Shown here: one piece after another, positions 11,915 through 21,799 of the stretch
How positions within the stretch are numbered: the stretch's first letter is position 1
Layout: every line of letters starts with the position of its first letter
Made by a program: the position numbers and the translations under genes
Assembly: GCA_012656075.1 (NCBI GenBank)
Contig: JAAKBF010000098.1
Coordinates: forward strand, 186,001 to 250,000
Length of the DNA stretch: 64,000 bases
Source of the DNA: Phytophthora hibernalis
Lineage: Eukaryota > Oomycota > Peronosporomycetes > Peronosporales > Peronosporaceae
Direction: 5' to 3'
Notes under the pieces: generated by a model
Told to the model about the DNA's origin: nothing
The model's input: the letters and a program-made list of their open reading frames with translations, nothing else
The model's database searches: none

Positions 11915-13383
11915 ATGGCTGACCTCTCGGACATCGGACTCTACGGCCTGGCCGTCATGGGCCAGAACTTCGCGCTCAACATGGCGTCGCACGGCTTCAA
12001 GGTGTCGGTCTCCAACCGCTCGCCCGACAAGGTGGACGCCACGGTGCAGCGCGCCAGGACGAGGGCAACCTGCCGCTCGTGGGGCACAAGGACCTGAAGG
12101 ACTTCGTGGCGTCGCTCGCGCGTCCCCGCAAGGTCATCATCCTCGTGGTGGCCGGCAAGCCCGTGGACCTGACGATCGCGGCGCTGTCCGAGTTCATGGA
12201 GGCTGGAGACATCATCGTGGACGGCGGCAACGAGTGGTTCCCCAACAGCGTGCGTCGCGCGGCTGAGCTGGAGCCTAAGGGCATCCACTTCGTGGGCATG
12301 GGCGTGTCTGGCGGCGAGGAAGGCGCGCGCAACGGCCCGTCGCTCATGCCGGGCGGCCCCCGCGAGGCGTTCGACGCGCTCGAGCCCATCATCACCAAGT
12401 GCGCCGCCCAGGTGGACGACGGCGCGTGCACGACGTACCTGGGTCCTATTGGCTCAGGCAACTACGTCAAGATGGTGCACAACGGCATCGAGTACGGTGA
12501 CATGCAGCTCATCGCCGAGGCCTACGACATCCTCAAGATCGCGGGCGGTCTGACCAACGAGGAGCTGGCCAGCGTCTTCGACGAGTGGAACAAGAGCGAG
12601 CTCGAGTCGTTCCTGATTGAGATCACGGCCCAGATCTTCGCCAAGAAGGACGACCTCGAGGCCGACGGCTACGTGCTGGACAAGATCCTGGACAAGACGG
12701 GCATGAAGGGCACTGGTCGCTGGACTGTGCAGGAGGCTGCTGAGCGCTCCATCGCCGCCCCCACCATCACCGCGTCCCTGGACGCGCGCTACCTGAGTGC
12801 GCGCAAGGAGGAGCGCGTGTTCGCGTCCAAGATCCTCTCGGGCCCGTCCGAGATCCCGGCCGTCGACAAGCAGCAGCTCATCGACGACGTGCGTCAGGCG
12901 CTGTACGCGTCCAAGATCTGCTCGTACGCGCAGGGCCTAAACCTCATCCGTGAGGCAGGCGTGCAGATGGGCTGGAACGTCGACCTGGGCGAGTGTGCCC
13001 GCATCTGGAAGGGCGGCTGCATCATCCGCGCCAAGTTCCTGGACCGCATCAAGTCGGCCTACACCAAGGACGCGTCGCTCATCTCGCTGCTCGTGGACCC
13101 CGACTTCGCCGCCGAGCTGCAGGCTCGCCAATACTCGTGGCGTCGCGTCGTGTCGCTCGCTGTGGCCAGCGGCATCCCCACGCCTTCGTTCTCGGGCTCG
13201 CTCAACTACTACGACACGTTCCGTCGCGAGCGCCTCCCGGCCAACCTGACGCAGGCCCAGCGCGACTTCTTCGGCGGCCACACCTACGAGCGCACGGACC
13301 GCGAGGGTCTGTTCCACTGCGCCTGGTCTGCTGCCCACCACAGCATCGGCGACGTGCAGGAGCGCATCCGCGGCAACCTGTAA
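11915..13383 (+). CDS. 6-phosphogluconate dehydrogenase (decarboxylating)
   Basis: The product, about 489 residues, is full length for the family and intronless. It oxidises 6-phosphogluconate to ribulose 5-phosphate, CO2 and NADPH in the pentose phosphate pathway. Visible features are the N-terminal GLAVMGQN dinucleotide loop, NRSPDKVDAT for NADP recognition, DGGNEWFPNS, the GVSGGEEGARNGPSLMPGG signature, NYVKMVHNGIEYGDMQ with the catalytic Lys, and a C-terminal tail ending EGLFHCAWSAAHH...GNL. The N-terminal 47 residues and the rest are in different frames; one C missing near 12054 explains this, and the break interrupts a highly conserved stretch, so I regard it as a sequence error. GC-rich codon use is stronger than in neighbours, consistent with high expression. 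Confidence 0.95.
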
Positions 13384-13972
13384 GCATCTTGCTCGCTTCT
13401 CGCTGCTAGCGAGGACGTCGGAGGAGCACGGTAGTATCTGTGCGGCTCCACATTTGCAGGCCTAGTGAGTTTGATATGATCAGAATGCCAGCTTGACTTT
13501 TTAACCTTCGTGTTGGTGCGAGTTTGACTACGCGTGGGTGGAGGACATGGTGCCACAGCTCCTATTCCTACACCTGGCAGTCGAGCACTTCAGTGTCGCT
13601 GGTTGCAAGGAGGCGAGCAGAACTGAAGTGTCTCGCGCGAGCTATATAGACTGATGAGCTGTGCCGCAGTGTATGTGGTCACGTTCCGCGTGTTGGAAAC
13701 GGTACCGGCACCGGTATCGCTAAATTTGCCAAATAAGGTACAAAGATCGACCCAATACAAAATCCAAGTCAAATCACTTGTTTTGGTTGTTCAGTTAAGT
13801 ACGACTCCTACAGAACGATTCGCCGCCGTTAAAACGAAATGAACAATCCAGTTTTGAGTAGAACTCACAATACCGGTACCGGTATGTACCGGTACGGGAT
13901 CAGATCCGATTTGAATTGATCAAGATTTAACATCATGTTGAAGTGGTTGCACTTTTACTTGGCGCTGTACAC
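13384..13972. other. Convergent intergenic spacer with ACCGGTA palindromes
   Basis: It lies between the 3' ends of 6PGD and mannosidase copy 2. No gene is supported. Palindromic ACCGGTACC clusters occur at 13699-13716 and 13870-13895. A 21-nt segment at 13937-13957 matches the reverse complement of 3070-3090. Confidence 0.45.
13870..13895. repeat. Tandem ACCGGTAC palindromes
   Basis: Positions 13870-13885 form a perfect 16-bp palindrome (ATACCGGTACCGGTAT), directly followed by a second palindrome GTACCGGTAC at 13886-13895. Related blocks occur at 13699-13716, 10828, 39309, 59120 and 59308-59321. Function unknown. Confidence 0.7.
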
Positions 13973-16900
13973 CTAGGCCGTCGCAATAATCTCTGCCAAG
14001 CCCTGAAGCGCGTCGCCGAACGAATCGCCTTCTTCATCCCAGCTATCGGCGTCCATACCATCAGTCTCAGCGTCGTCGTCGACCACGGTAGTATCAACGC
14101 CCTCCCCACCTTTGCCGAAGCACACGCGGAACGCACGCACCTCGATCGCCTGCAATGTCACAGACGTCCCCTTCACAGGCAAAGACCGAGGAGACCAGCC
14201 ATACGCATCGTCCGTAGTCTTCCACTCCAGTCGACCGACCTCCTCACTCTCCACCGACAGCTCCTTCGTGCCAGTCAAAGTCAGCTCCGTCACCTCCGAA
14301 ACCACCGAGTTCTTTACCGAGAATAATGAAGAGAAATCCACCGTCGCCGGCTGCGACAGCGTCGCGTGCTCGTCCACCGCGTACAAGTGCGACAGACGCA
14401 CCAGCAGACACTGCTTCGACAGCTCCTGCAGAGTCGTTAGACCCACGTTAGGAGAATTCATCCACCGTCAGCCACGGCACCTTCGCCTCCACTTCAGGTG
14501 CCACGGGCTTGCGGAACACCGCCAGCGGACGGAAGAACTGCGACTCCATCTTTGACCGCAGACTGCGCATGCCGTCCTCGGCAGAGTCCACGTTGACGAA
14601 GAAGTTGCCGCGCACCGTCAGACCCTTTGTCACCAGCTTCTTGTTGGCTGTGTCGTACACGGCCTCTGTCTCGTTCAGGTGCTCGCCCACGCCCTTGTCG
14701 TCATCCGCCAGCAGACGTCGGTGCACCATCACCTCCACCTGGCCATCAACCAGACTCGCCGCTCCCTGCGCACGGTCCGTTACCACATTCAGCTGTCGCT
14801 TTGCGTCCTTGATGTACGCTCCTGTCGTGATGGGGAAGTAGTTGGCCGCCACAGCCTCCTGGTTGTCGTGCAGCGTCAGGTTCCACGTGTCGCGGTGGTT
14901 GCGCACACGCTTCATGAACTCCAGACCGTTCGAGTCCGTGTACAGCGTGCCGTCAGACGCGATGCTGCTGCCCGCGTCAAAGCGCACGATCACCTCCTTG
15001 CCCTTCTTGTCGTCGATGGGGACCGGTCCAACGGTCCACTCGATCTCCAAGAACTCATCGTCGTCGTTCACGCGGTACTCCAGCGTGACCCACTTGCCAA
15101 TCTTGAACGCCACGCGTGGCACGCTACCCAAGCGGCCACTGCCGGAAGCTCCTCTCGTCTGCAGCTCCACCATTGTCACATCTGGCACCGCAGATACAAC
15201 CGCGCTGCTATCGCCAGTCACGGAGTACGTCTTGTTCGAGTCAGGACGAAAGGCGTACGCGCCAGACTTGTGTCCGTCGCCTTGGAATGCCTGATAGTAC
15301 GCCACGTCCAGCAACAGCGGGATCTGGACGTTCTTCTTTTTGTTGGCGAGCTTGGTGATGAAGCCCGTCTTCTTGTTCACCTCGGCGCGCAGCAGGTGGT
15401 TCTCCAAAACAATAACGTCATCGTTGTACATGTAGTTCTGGCCATCGAGACTGTCAGCACCCTCGTTTTCACGTTCATACTCGACGCCACCTCTAATGTC
15501 GATGCCGTCGCTCGCATCCTTCTGCTTCACCAGGAACCGAGACGTGCTCAACGGCTTCAGTTCCACACTGAATACGAACGAGTTCGGAGCCACAGACGAC
15601 TCCGGGTGCACCGGTAGAGCCACGTACACGTTTTGGTCGCGGATTTTAGCATCTCCCGACAAAATCTGCACCTCAGCCGACTTATGCGTGATCGGAATCG
15701 ACACCGTTTGTACACTTGTGCGCGCCAAGGCGTTGTGCACCAGCACCTCGAAGTTCGTGTTTTGTGTGGATACGTCACAAACACTCGTGTTGGCGAGCAG
15801 ACAGAAATGGCATGGCTCCTTCTCACCAATCACGAACAGCACCTCATTCAGCTCCTTCTCCGCTTGGATGATGCCGTCGTTTAGCCGCAGCGAATAGTCG
15901 TCAGCGACGCTCTGCTTTTCCGTGCCGGAGAGACCGTCGTGGTGCTGCACGAGACCAACAGCCCGTTGCAATGCCACCAACTCGCTCGAGTGGTGACTTT
16001 GGTACACGGTGTCCAATTGACGCACTTGCTGCAGGAGGATATTGGCAACGCGAGCGAACCGCTTCAAGGTTGGTCGACTCGTGAAGAATCCCGACCAGTA
16101 GTCATCTCGGTCGGAAGCGTACGGAAGGAAGTCATCCGTCTTGACGCTCCAGGTTAAACCTTCTGCATGCTTCATGTCCGTGTAGTACGACAGGTTCGAG
16201 TACATCACGTTCACACGTCCATCCTGGTTGACGTAGTGGATAATCTTGTCCATATTCTTGTACCAGCGGCGCGAGTTGTCGTACTGAAAGTCACAGCCCA
16301 TGGGGATGAAGACGTGATTGCCCTTGGACGCCCCAGCACGCATCTTGGCATTGTTGACGAACTGCTCCACTTCATCGCAGACATCATAGTCGTGCAGGTT
16401 TGCATCGTCCTGAATCTCGTTATGAATGTCACCGTACTCAAACTTGCCAGGAGGGCAGTACGTGTCAATGATTTCTCCAGTGAACACCTGCGACTCCTTG
16501 CCGCGCGACTTGCTGGGTCGCCAAATGAACTCCAGGTCCTTGTTCTTCTTCCTCAGTCCGTAGTCCTGGTAGTCCATGCGCGCGAAGTAGAGCGCGTCGA
16601 AGCCCACGCCCTGCGACAAGAGCGAGCCCTGCGTGGCCGAGTGGCCGAACGGGTCGATCTGCCACCCAATGCGCGGACTGATGCCGAACTCGTCCATGAG
16701 CAGCTGGTGGCCGTACGCCGTCTGGTCCACCATGGCGATGTAGTGCGGCGTGGCCTCGTCGTGCATGCACCAGCCGCCGTTGACGGTCAGGTCCAGTCGT
16801 CCCTCCTTCACGAGCTGCTTGACGATGCCGCGCACCTCGGAGCCCTGTTCGTGCCACCAGCGCTGGAAGAAAGACTGCTCCACGAACATGAACTGGCGGT

Positions 16901-17229
16901 CGGGGTTGCGCACCAGCTCCTCCACGGCCGTGTCCAGGATGTACTGCACCTTCTCCATGTAGTACTGGTCCACGCCCATGAGCCAGCCCCTGTCAGTAGC
17001 AGTAGCAATATACACATTACGTTAATATTTACATTGCAATGTATTGGTTTGCACTGCAGAGCGTACGGATCGTCGTGGGAGTGCGCGATGAGGTGCACAT
17101 TGAGCTTATCGGGGCTCAATTGGCTCGAGGTGTTGTACACGCCGTCACTGGGGGCGTCCACTTGCTCGGGTCGCAGGCCGCATAGGCAGCAGACGCCAGT
17201 AGCGCCAATGTAGCCATTGCTCTCGCCAT
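13973..17229 (-). pseudogene. Lysosomal alpha-mannosidase (GH38), copy 2, inverted; frame broken twice
   Basis: This is the inverted paralogue of the gene at 3216-6457. Its start at 17229 gives a different signal peptide (MARAMATLALLASAAYA). All GH38 landmarks are present (HSHDDPGW across the intron, WQIDPFGHS, VQHHDGLSGTEKQ). The intron is identical to that of copy 1. Relative to copy 1, one base is missing near 17152 (GACGCCCCCAG against GACGCCGCCCAG) and two near 14452 (GAATTCTCC against GAATTCCCTCC). As written, the second break truncates about 160 residues. Both losses fall in C runs, and this window has many such breaks in conserved genes, so an intact gene with sequence errors is quite possible. 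Identity is near complete at both ends and clearly lower in the middle. Confidence 0.85.
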
Positions 17230-17283
17230 CTTCGTTGAGGAAAATTCTGGTCTCCGTTTGCCAGAAAGATCGCGTCAAGTAGG

Positions 17284-17307
17284 TGGCGATTCAAATTTGA
17301 ATCGCCA
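17284..17307. repeat. 24-bp perfect palindrome
   Basis: The sequence reads identically on both strands over 24 bp, centred on CAAATTTG with GGCGATT arms. It lies 55-78 bp upstream of the start of mannosidase copy 2. It could be a dimeric factor site; it is not present upstream of copy 1. Confidence 0.85.
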
Positions 17308-17328
17308 ACGTACTTGTGTGGTTGAAGT

Positions 17329-17353
17329 GTCGGACCAATCAGAGTGGTCCGAC
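17329..17353. repeat. Inverted repeat GTCGGACCA/TGGTCCGAC
   Basis: A 9-bp perfect inverted repeat is separated by 7 bp. The left arm runs into CCAAT. It lies in the divergent promoter region of mannosidase copy 2 and is a candidate regulatory site. Confidence 0.6.
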
Positions 17354-18017
17354 TCAATAGCTCGGCTAAGTGCGACTTGGCCCGTTGCTACCCTCGAGTC
17401 GCACCGTCGTCAGTGCACGGCTGGAGCTCTTTGCCATCGGTTGCTCCATGCAGGTACGTGAGCTCTGCTGCGAGCTCACCACGCCGCCTTGGCCACAACC
17501 TGCCGCGTACGATCGCAGGAATATCCATCCGACCGAGGGTGCTTTGATCGTTTAGCTGGTCGAGTGGTGGATTGATGGGATCTACTGTTTGGATACTGGA
17601 TCTGGTGCTGTAAATATAGAAGGAAACGGGATTGCAGCGGCAATGACAGCGGCAATGATGAATCAAGCCGAGAAACGAGTCTCGAGCAACAACAAAGTGC
17701 ATAGCTCGAGCAATAATCGCACAGAGCGGACACAACCATCGCCCACTCGTCGAACCGCCTCCATCAACTACCAAATATATTATGTAATAGCACTTGAGAC
17801 CCACGCAGACTGCATTCAACAATAATACTTGTTGCCGCCATTCTAATGGACATGTTGACATGATGATTTCCTTGTCAACCTCCATGGGCTTTCGCAGCTT
17901 GAGACGCACGCCAAAGGCCAAAAGTCGGCCTTTTCTTTAGCGAATTGAAGCCAGCGCTATGTCCACGGTCGTTCCCCTTCCCTACTACCCTCTTTTCGAG
18001 TGAAAGTTTTCCAATCG

Positions 18018-18036
18018 GCTCACTTCGCGATTTTCC
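18018..18036 (+). promoter_or_regulatory. Oomycete Inr-FPR core promoter match
   Basis: GCTCACTTCGCGATTTTCC matches the known oomycete core promoter plan: initiator TCAYTYY followed by a flanking region of the form MWTTTNC. It is about 45 bp upstream of the ATG at 18079, a typical distance. Confidence 0.65.
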
Positions 18037-18078
18037 TCCGACCTCGTAAGTGGTTTTGCGTCAGTCAGGAGCTTCATA

Positions 18079-18672
18079 ATGCCGCTCCTCTTGCGGCCGT
18101 CGGCGCCCAGCCCCTCCATCGACGAGCTCGCGTTCGCGGTACCGCTTTCCTCGCACTCCTCGCTGCGCTCCGTGTCTTCTGCCACGTCCGAACTGCCGCG
18201 CTGCGCCACACACGGGCGTCTGTCGCTGCCTCGTCGTCGCCTCAGCACAGCAGGCACCGAGACGGACTTCGGCTGCATCGACGAGACGTGCACGGACGCC
18301 GAGCGCCACCGCCAGCCGACCCTGCGTCACAGCAGCGGCCTCAAGCCCAAGGAGGAGCTGGACGCGAACTACCGCGACTCGAAGCGCTCGTCGCGCGAGA
18401 CGCAGCCGGACGACGACCATCTGTCGAGCGACGGCAGCTACCAGTCGGAGGCCGAGCGCGTGTCCAGCGTGCTGAGCTGCGGCTGCTCGTGCGCGGACGC
18501 CAACGAGCTGGCCATCACGTCCTCGGCCGTTGTCATCGAGGACCGCCAGCTGGCGGTGGTGGACAAGGAGCTGCGTGACTTCCGCAAGACGTTGGTGCGC
18601 AAACTGTACTCGCGCTTCACCAAGATCTCCGGCTTGGCGCGGAGGAAGTCGACTGCGAAACCTGTCGTTTGA
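18079..18672 (+). CDS. Hypothetical Ser-rich protein, 197 aa
   Basis: Single-exon frame preceded by a good Inr-FPR promoter. The protein is Ser-, Arg- and Asp/Glu-rich and mostly looks disordered. The C-terminal 45 residues are more ordered, with a likely amphipathic helix (ELRDFRKTLVRKLYSRFTKI) ending in a basic tail. A Cys cluster SCGCSC is at about residue 133. I recognise no family. Coding status rests on length, GC-rich third positions and the promoter match. Confidence 0.6.
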   Translation: MPLLLRPSAPSPSIDELAFAVPLSSHSSLRSVSSATSELPRCATHGRLSLPRRRLSTAGTETDFGCIDETCTDAERHRQPTLRHSSGLKPKEELDANYRDSKRSSRETQPDDDHLSSDGSYQSEAERVSSVLSCGCSCADANELAITSSAVVIEDRQLAVVDKELRDFRKTLVRKLYSRFTKISGLARRKSTAKPVV

Positions 18673-18887
18673 GTTACGAACGACTGCAAGGACATTGGGA
18701 ATCCTGGACGTGGGCCAGAAGATAGAGTCGGCCTAATATTTATACAGAGTTGAGTGATCCGTTTTCAATGCTCCTTCAACAGGTGGAACACTGTAGCACC
18801 AGCAGGTACGGAAGCAAACAGACAAGGCCAGTTGCAGTCTATGAGGTTTATTGTGCTGAGTCAGCAACGGCTTCTGTTGCGACTGAA

Positions 18888-19243
18888 TCAGTCGAACGGT
18901 TTGCGGTTGGAGCGCCGGACGTGCGCCTGGTACATCATGGAGAACACGAGCGCCAGGACGAACACGAGTGCCACCACGAACGCAATCACCTGCAGCCGAA
19001 TTATCTGTCGCAGCAGCAGTAAACAACCCACAGCGTCAACAGAATCCATTGGGCTATTGCTACAGACAGACGCACCCGCTGTGCGCTGGCGTCGGCCACG
19101 TCGGACGGTTTCTTGTGCTGGCGCTTGAGTCTCTCGCTCATCTTGGAGTAGCGCTCGCCGCTGTAGATGGTGGGGCCCAGCGCCACGTCCAGCCCACGCG
19201 GGGCCTGCTTGGAGGCGCCAGTCACGCGGTTCCGCAGCTCCAT
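18888..19243 (-). CDS. Small tail-anchored membrane protein, 89 aa
   Basis: Exons 19243-19076 and 18989-18888 are joined across an 86-nt intron with a GTGCGT donor and CTGCAG acceptor, in phase. The N-terminal 56 residues are basic and hydrophilic (GERYSKMSERLKRQHKKPSD). One strong membrane segment follows (VIAFVVALVFVLALVFSMMY), then a short basic tail (HVRRSNRKPFD). This layout fits a tail-anchored or single-pass ER or mitochondrial outer membrane protein; small ER stress-associated proteins have a similar plan, but no diagnostic motif is visible. It is divergent from SPT1, with 262 bp between starts. Confidence 0.65.
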
Positions 19244-19505
19244 AGTCAAAGACAAGGTGACGTTAAGCGCGGGTTGCGAGTCGAAACCCGTCAACCCGGC
19301 GACTGAATTTCATCCAATCCACGAATTTACAGTGATTTTACCAACCACGACAGCTGCTAGCTAAACCCGCGGGAACAGCGTGCTACATCGGCCTCCAATT
19401 GGGTAATATTCAGTCTCTGAAATGTCGCGAAGGGGTCATCTCTAACATTGCGCAGCTTCCTCGCGGCAGTTCTCGTAGAGTCCTTCCTTCCCCTACCAGC
19501 CTACC

Positions 19506-21169
19506 ATGAGCGAGTGGTGGGCGACCATCGGCCAGCCCTTCGCGGAGGTATGTAGCCCTTCTCTGCCTATGTATTGAGCGTATCTGATTGGACGTTATGT
19601 TGTCTGTAGGCGCTGCTGAGTCTGGACACTGTCAAGATCAAAGCAGCCTTCGCCAACGCCCCCAGCTCGTACTACGAGTACATCCGCTCCATCTACGAGC
19701 GCAGCCCCGAGCACGTGATCATCGAGACGTTCCTCATTGTGTTCGTCATCTACATCACTCTCGTCAAGCGGGACAAGCCCAAGGGAACAGCCGCCAAGCT
19801 CTCGGAACGGGAGATCGACGACCTGTGCAACGAGTGGACCCCCGAGCCCATCATCCCTCCTAATGCTGTCGTGGACGTCAACAAGTCCAAACCCATTGGC
19901 ATCGTCGAGGACACCCCTGGCACGCACCTCAAGCTGCAGGGATATGCTAAACCACTGCTGAATTTGGCCACCTTTGACTTCCTCGGACTGGGCTCCCGTC
20001 CTGAACTCAAACAGGTGGCTGTCAAGACGCTCACCAAGTACGGCTGCGGATCATGTGGCCCTCGTGGATTCTACGGTACTATTGACACGCACGAGGTGTT
20101 GGAGAAGGACATTGCCCAGATGATGGGCACCACCGACTCCATCACGTTCTCGGACACGGAGTCCACGTCATCCTCGGTGCTGCCGGCGTTCGCCAAGCGC
20201 GGCGACCTCATTGTCATGGACGAGGGCTGCAACGACTCGATCCTGGTGGGGGCTACTCTGGCTCGATGCACGGTGCTGTACTACAAACATAATGATGTGG
20301 AGGACCTGGAGCGAGTGCTGCAGCGCGTACGCAACGAGGATAAGAGGAAGAACCGCGGCTCGGACTGCCAGCGCCGCTATGTGGTGACGGAGGCGCTTTT
20401 CCGCAACCACGGCGACATGATCGAACTGCCCAAGGTGGTGGAGCTTTGCAACAAGTACTTCTTCCGTCTTTTCCTGGACGAGAGCTTCTCGTTCGGTGTG
20501 CTGGGCAAGTCTGGTCGTGGATTGACCGAACACTTCGGCATGGACGTCTCGGAAGTGGCTATTATTTGCAGCTCGCTTGCTGGATCGACCGCCAGTGTGG
20601 GAGGCTTCAGCACGGGCTCGCAGGAGGTCGTCGACTACCAGCGTATTAACAGTGCTGGCTACGTGTTCTCGGCTTCGGCGCCGCCCTTCACGTCGGCTTG
20701 CTGCTCGGAGGCCATCCGCATTATGAAGGACGAGCCGCAGCTCTTCACCAAGCTGCGTGACAACGCCAAGCTCGCACACGACGTTCTGTCCGCTGGCGTC
20801 AACGGCGTGTTCGGCATTTCCAAGGCGGTGTGTTCGCCCATCTTGCACTTGCGTCTACTTCCCGAGGTCGTGGCGCGCGTCGGCAGCAACGAGAACCAGC
20901 GTGCTCTGCAGCGCAAGGTGTGCGACGCCGTCATGCAGAAGTGTCTCGCCAAGGGTGTGGCCATCTGCTCGCCGCGGTACAAGACGCACCAGACGCTGGA
21001 GCCGCTGCCTAGTCTGCGTGTGTCGGTGACTGCCATCCACTCGTCTGCGGACTTGTCAAAGGCCTGCAAGACCATCGCGACGGAGGCCATGGCTACGGCC
21101 AAGGAGCTGCTCGCCACGTTCACAGTGAATGCCGCTCCGGATAGCGGGTTGCGACAGCGCAAGCAGTAA
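19506..21169 (+). CDS. Serine palmitoyltransferase subunit 1 (LCB1/SPTLC1)
   Basis: Exons 19506-19547 and 19610-21169 encode 533 residues; the first exon has only 14 codons. The N-terminus has a membrane segment (HVIIETFLIVFVIYITLV), followed by an alpha-oxoamine synthase fold: FLGLGSRPE, KYGCGSCGPRGFYGTIDTH, DEGCNDSILVGATL and DESFSFGVLGKSGRG. Where catalytic members carry the PLP lysine, this one has GSTASVGGFSTG with no Lys, the hallmark of the regulatory LCB1 subunit. It pairs with LCB2 in the ER to make 3-ketosphinganine, the first step of sphingolipid synthesis. The Cys in the KYGCGSCGPRG block corresponds to the region mutated in human sensory neuropathy. Confidence 0.93.
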
Positions 21170-21294
21170 ATCAAGAGGTCCCAACCTCTGTCAAGAAGTC
21201 CTTCTTCCTAATGAAATGCTTGATGCTTACTCTGTATCAATGCATGGTCAGTAGGTAGTCTTGAACCTTATCTGGTGGTGCATTGGCAGTTGGT

Positions 21295-21660
21295 CTAGAA
21301 GGCCTGCTTCTCCTCCTCTGCCATCTCCTTCTCACGTCTCTGGCGGTAGATCTCGAACTGCTCGGCGTTCGTGTACTGGTGCAGACAGGCGTTGAGCTCC
21401 CTGTTGTTGTCTCGGCACTTGAAGACGACCATGAGGCCGTTGGCTTTGGCGCACTCGGCGAACCTCTCGGACACGCTGCGGCACTTGGCGATGGCGATGT
21501 CGCTCAGCTCTTGGCGCAGTTTCTGCACACAGCAACAGTTAGCAATGGAGTATAGTACAATATACAGGGTAAGATGTACATGCTCGGCCTGATTGCTCCA
21601 CGACAGTCGCGACGAGCGGAACTTGCTCTTGGCCGTCTCCTTGTCCACAGGCTGCTCCAT
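21295..21660 (-). CDS. CMC1-like twin CX9C mitochondrial protein
   Basis: Exons 21660-21580 and 21522-21295 with a 57-nt intron encode 102 residues. The core carries two CX9C motifs, CRSVSERFAEC and CRDNNRELNAC, arranged as in Cmc1/CMC1 family proteins. Those are imported into the intermembrane space by Mia40 and assist cytochrome c oxidase assembly. The C-terminus is a charged helix (RQRREKEMAEEEKQAF). Its 3' end is 126 bp from the convergent SPT1 gene. Confidence 0.85.
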   Translation of the reverse strand: MEQPVDKETAKSKFRSSRLSWSNQAEHVHLTLYIVLYSIANCCCVQKLRQELSDIAIAKCRSVSERFAECAKANGLMVVFKCRDNNRELNACLHQYTNAEQFEIYRQRREKEMAEEEKQAF

Positions 21661-21799
21661 GCTGACTTTGGTCTCAATTAACGTATGCGGTGGTGATGAC
21701 TCCGCGTTTCAATCGCAATGTGGTGTGCACCACTCAATCACAGGTATCATTTCGATACAGCAACTTCAACTTGCCTTTTGCTACGGTGGTTGCTTTGAA

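Larger units (their letters stand above)
17230..18078. other. Divergent intergenic region with palindromes
   Basis: It separates the starts of mannosidase copy 2 (minus) and the 18079 gene (plus). No coding frame is supported; a 78-residue frame at 17589-17825 has no recognisable feature. It contains a 24-bp perfect palindrome, a hairpin with CCAAT in its loop region, and an Inr-FPR promoter match at its right end. Confidence 0.5.

Noticed and set aside
12054..12097. An intron to explain the 6PGD frame change
   Set aside because: No GT-AG pair of usable length exists there and the conserved protein is continuous if one C is added.
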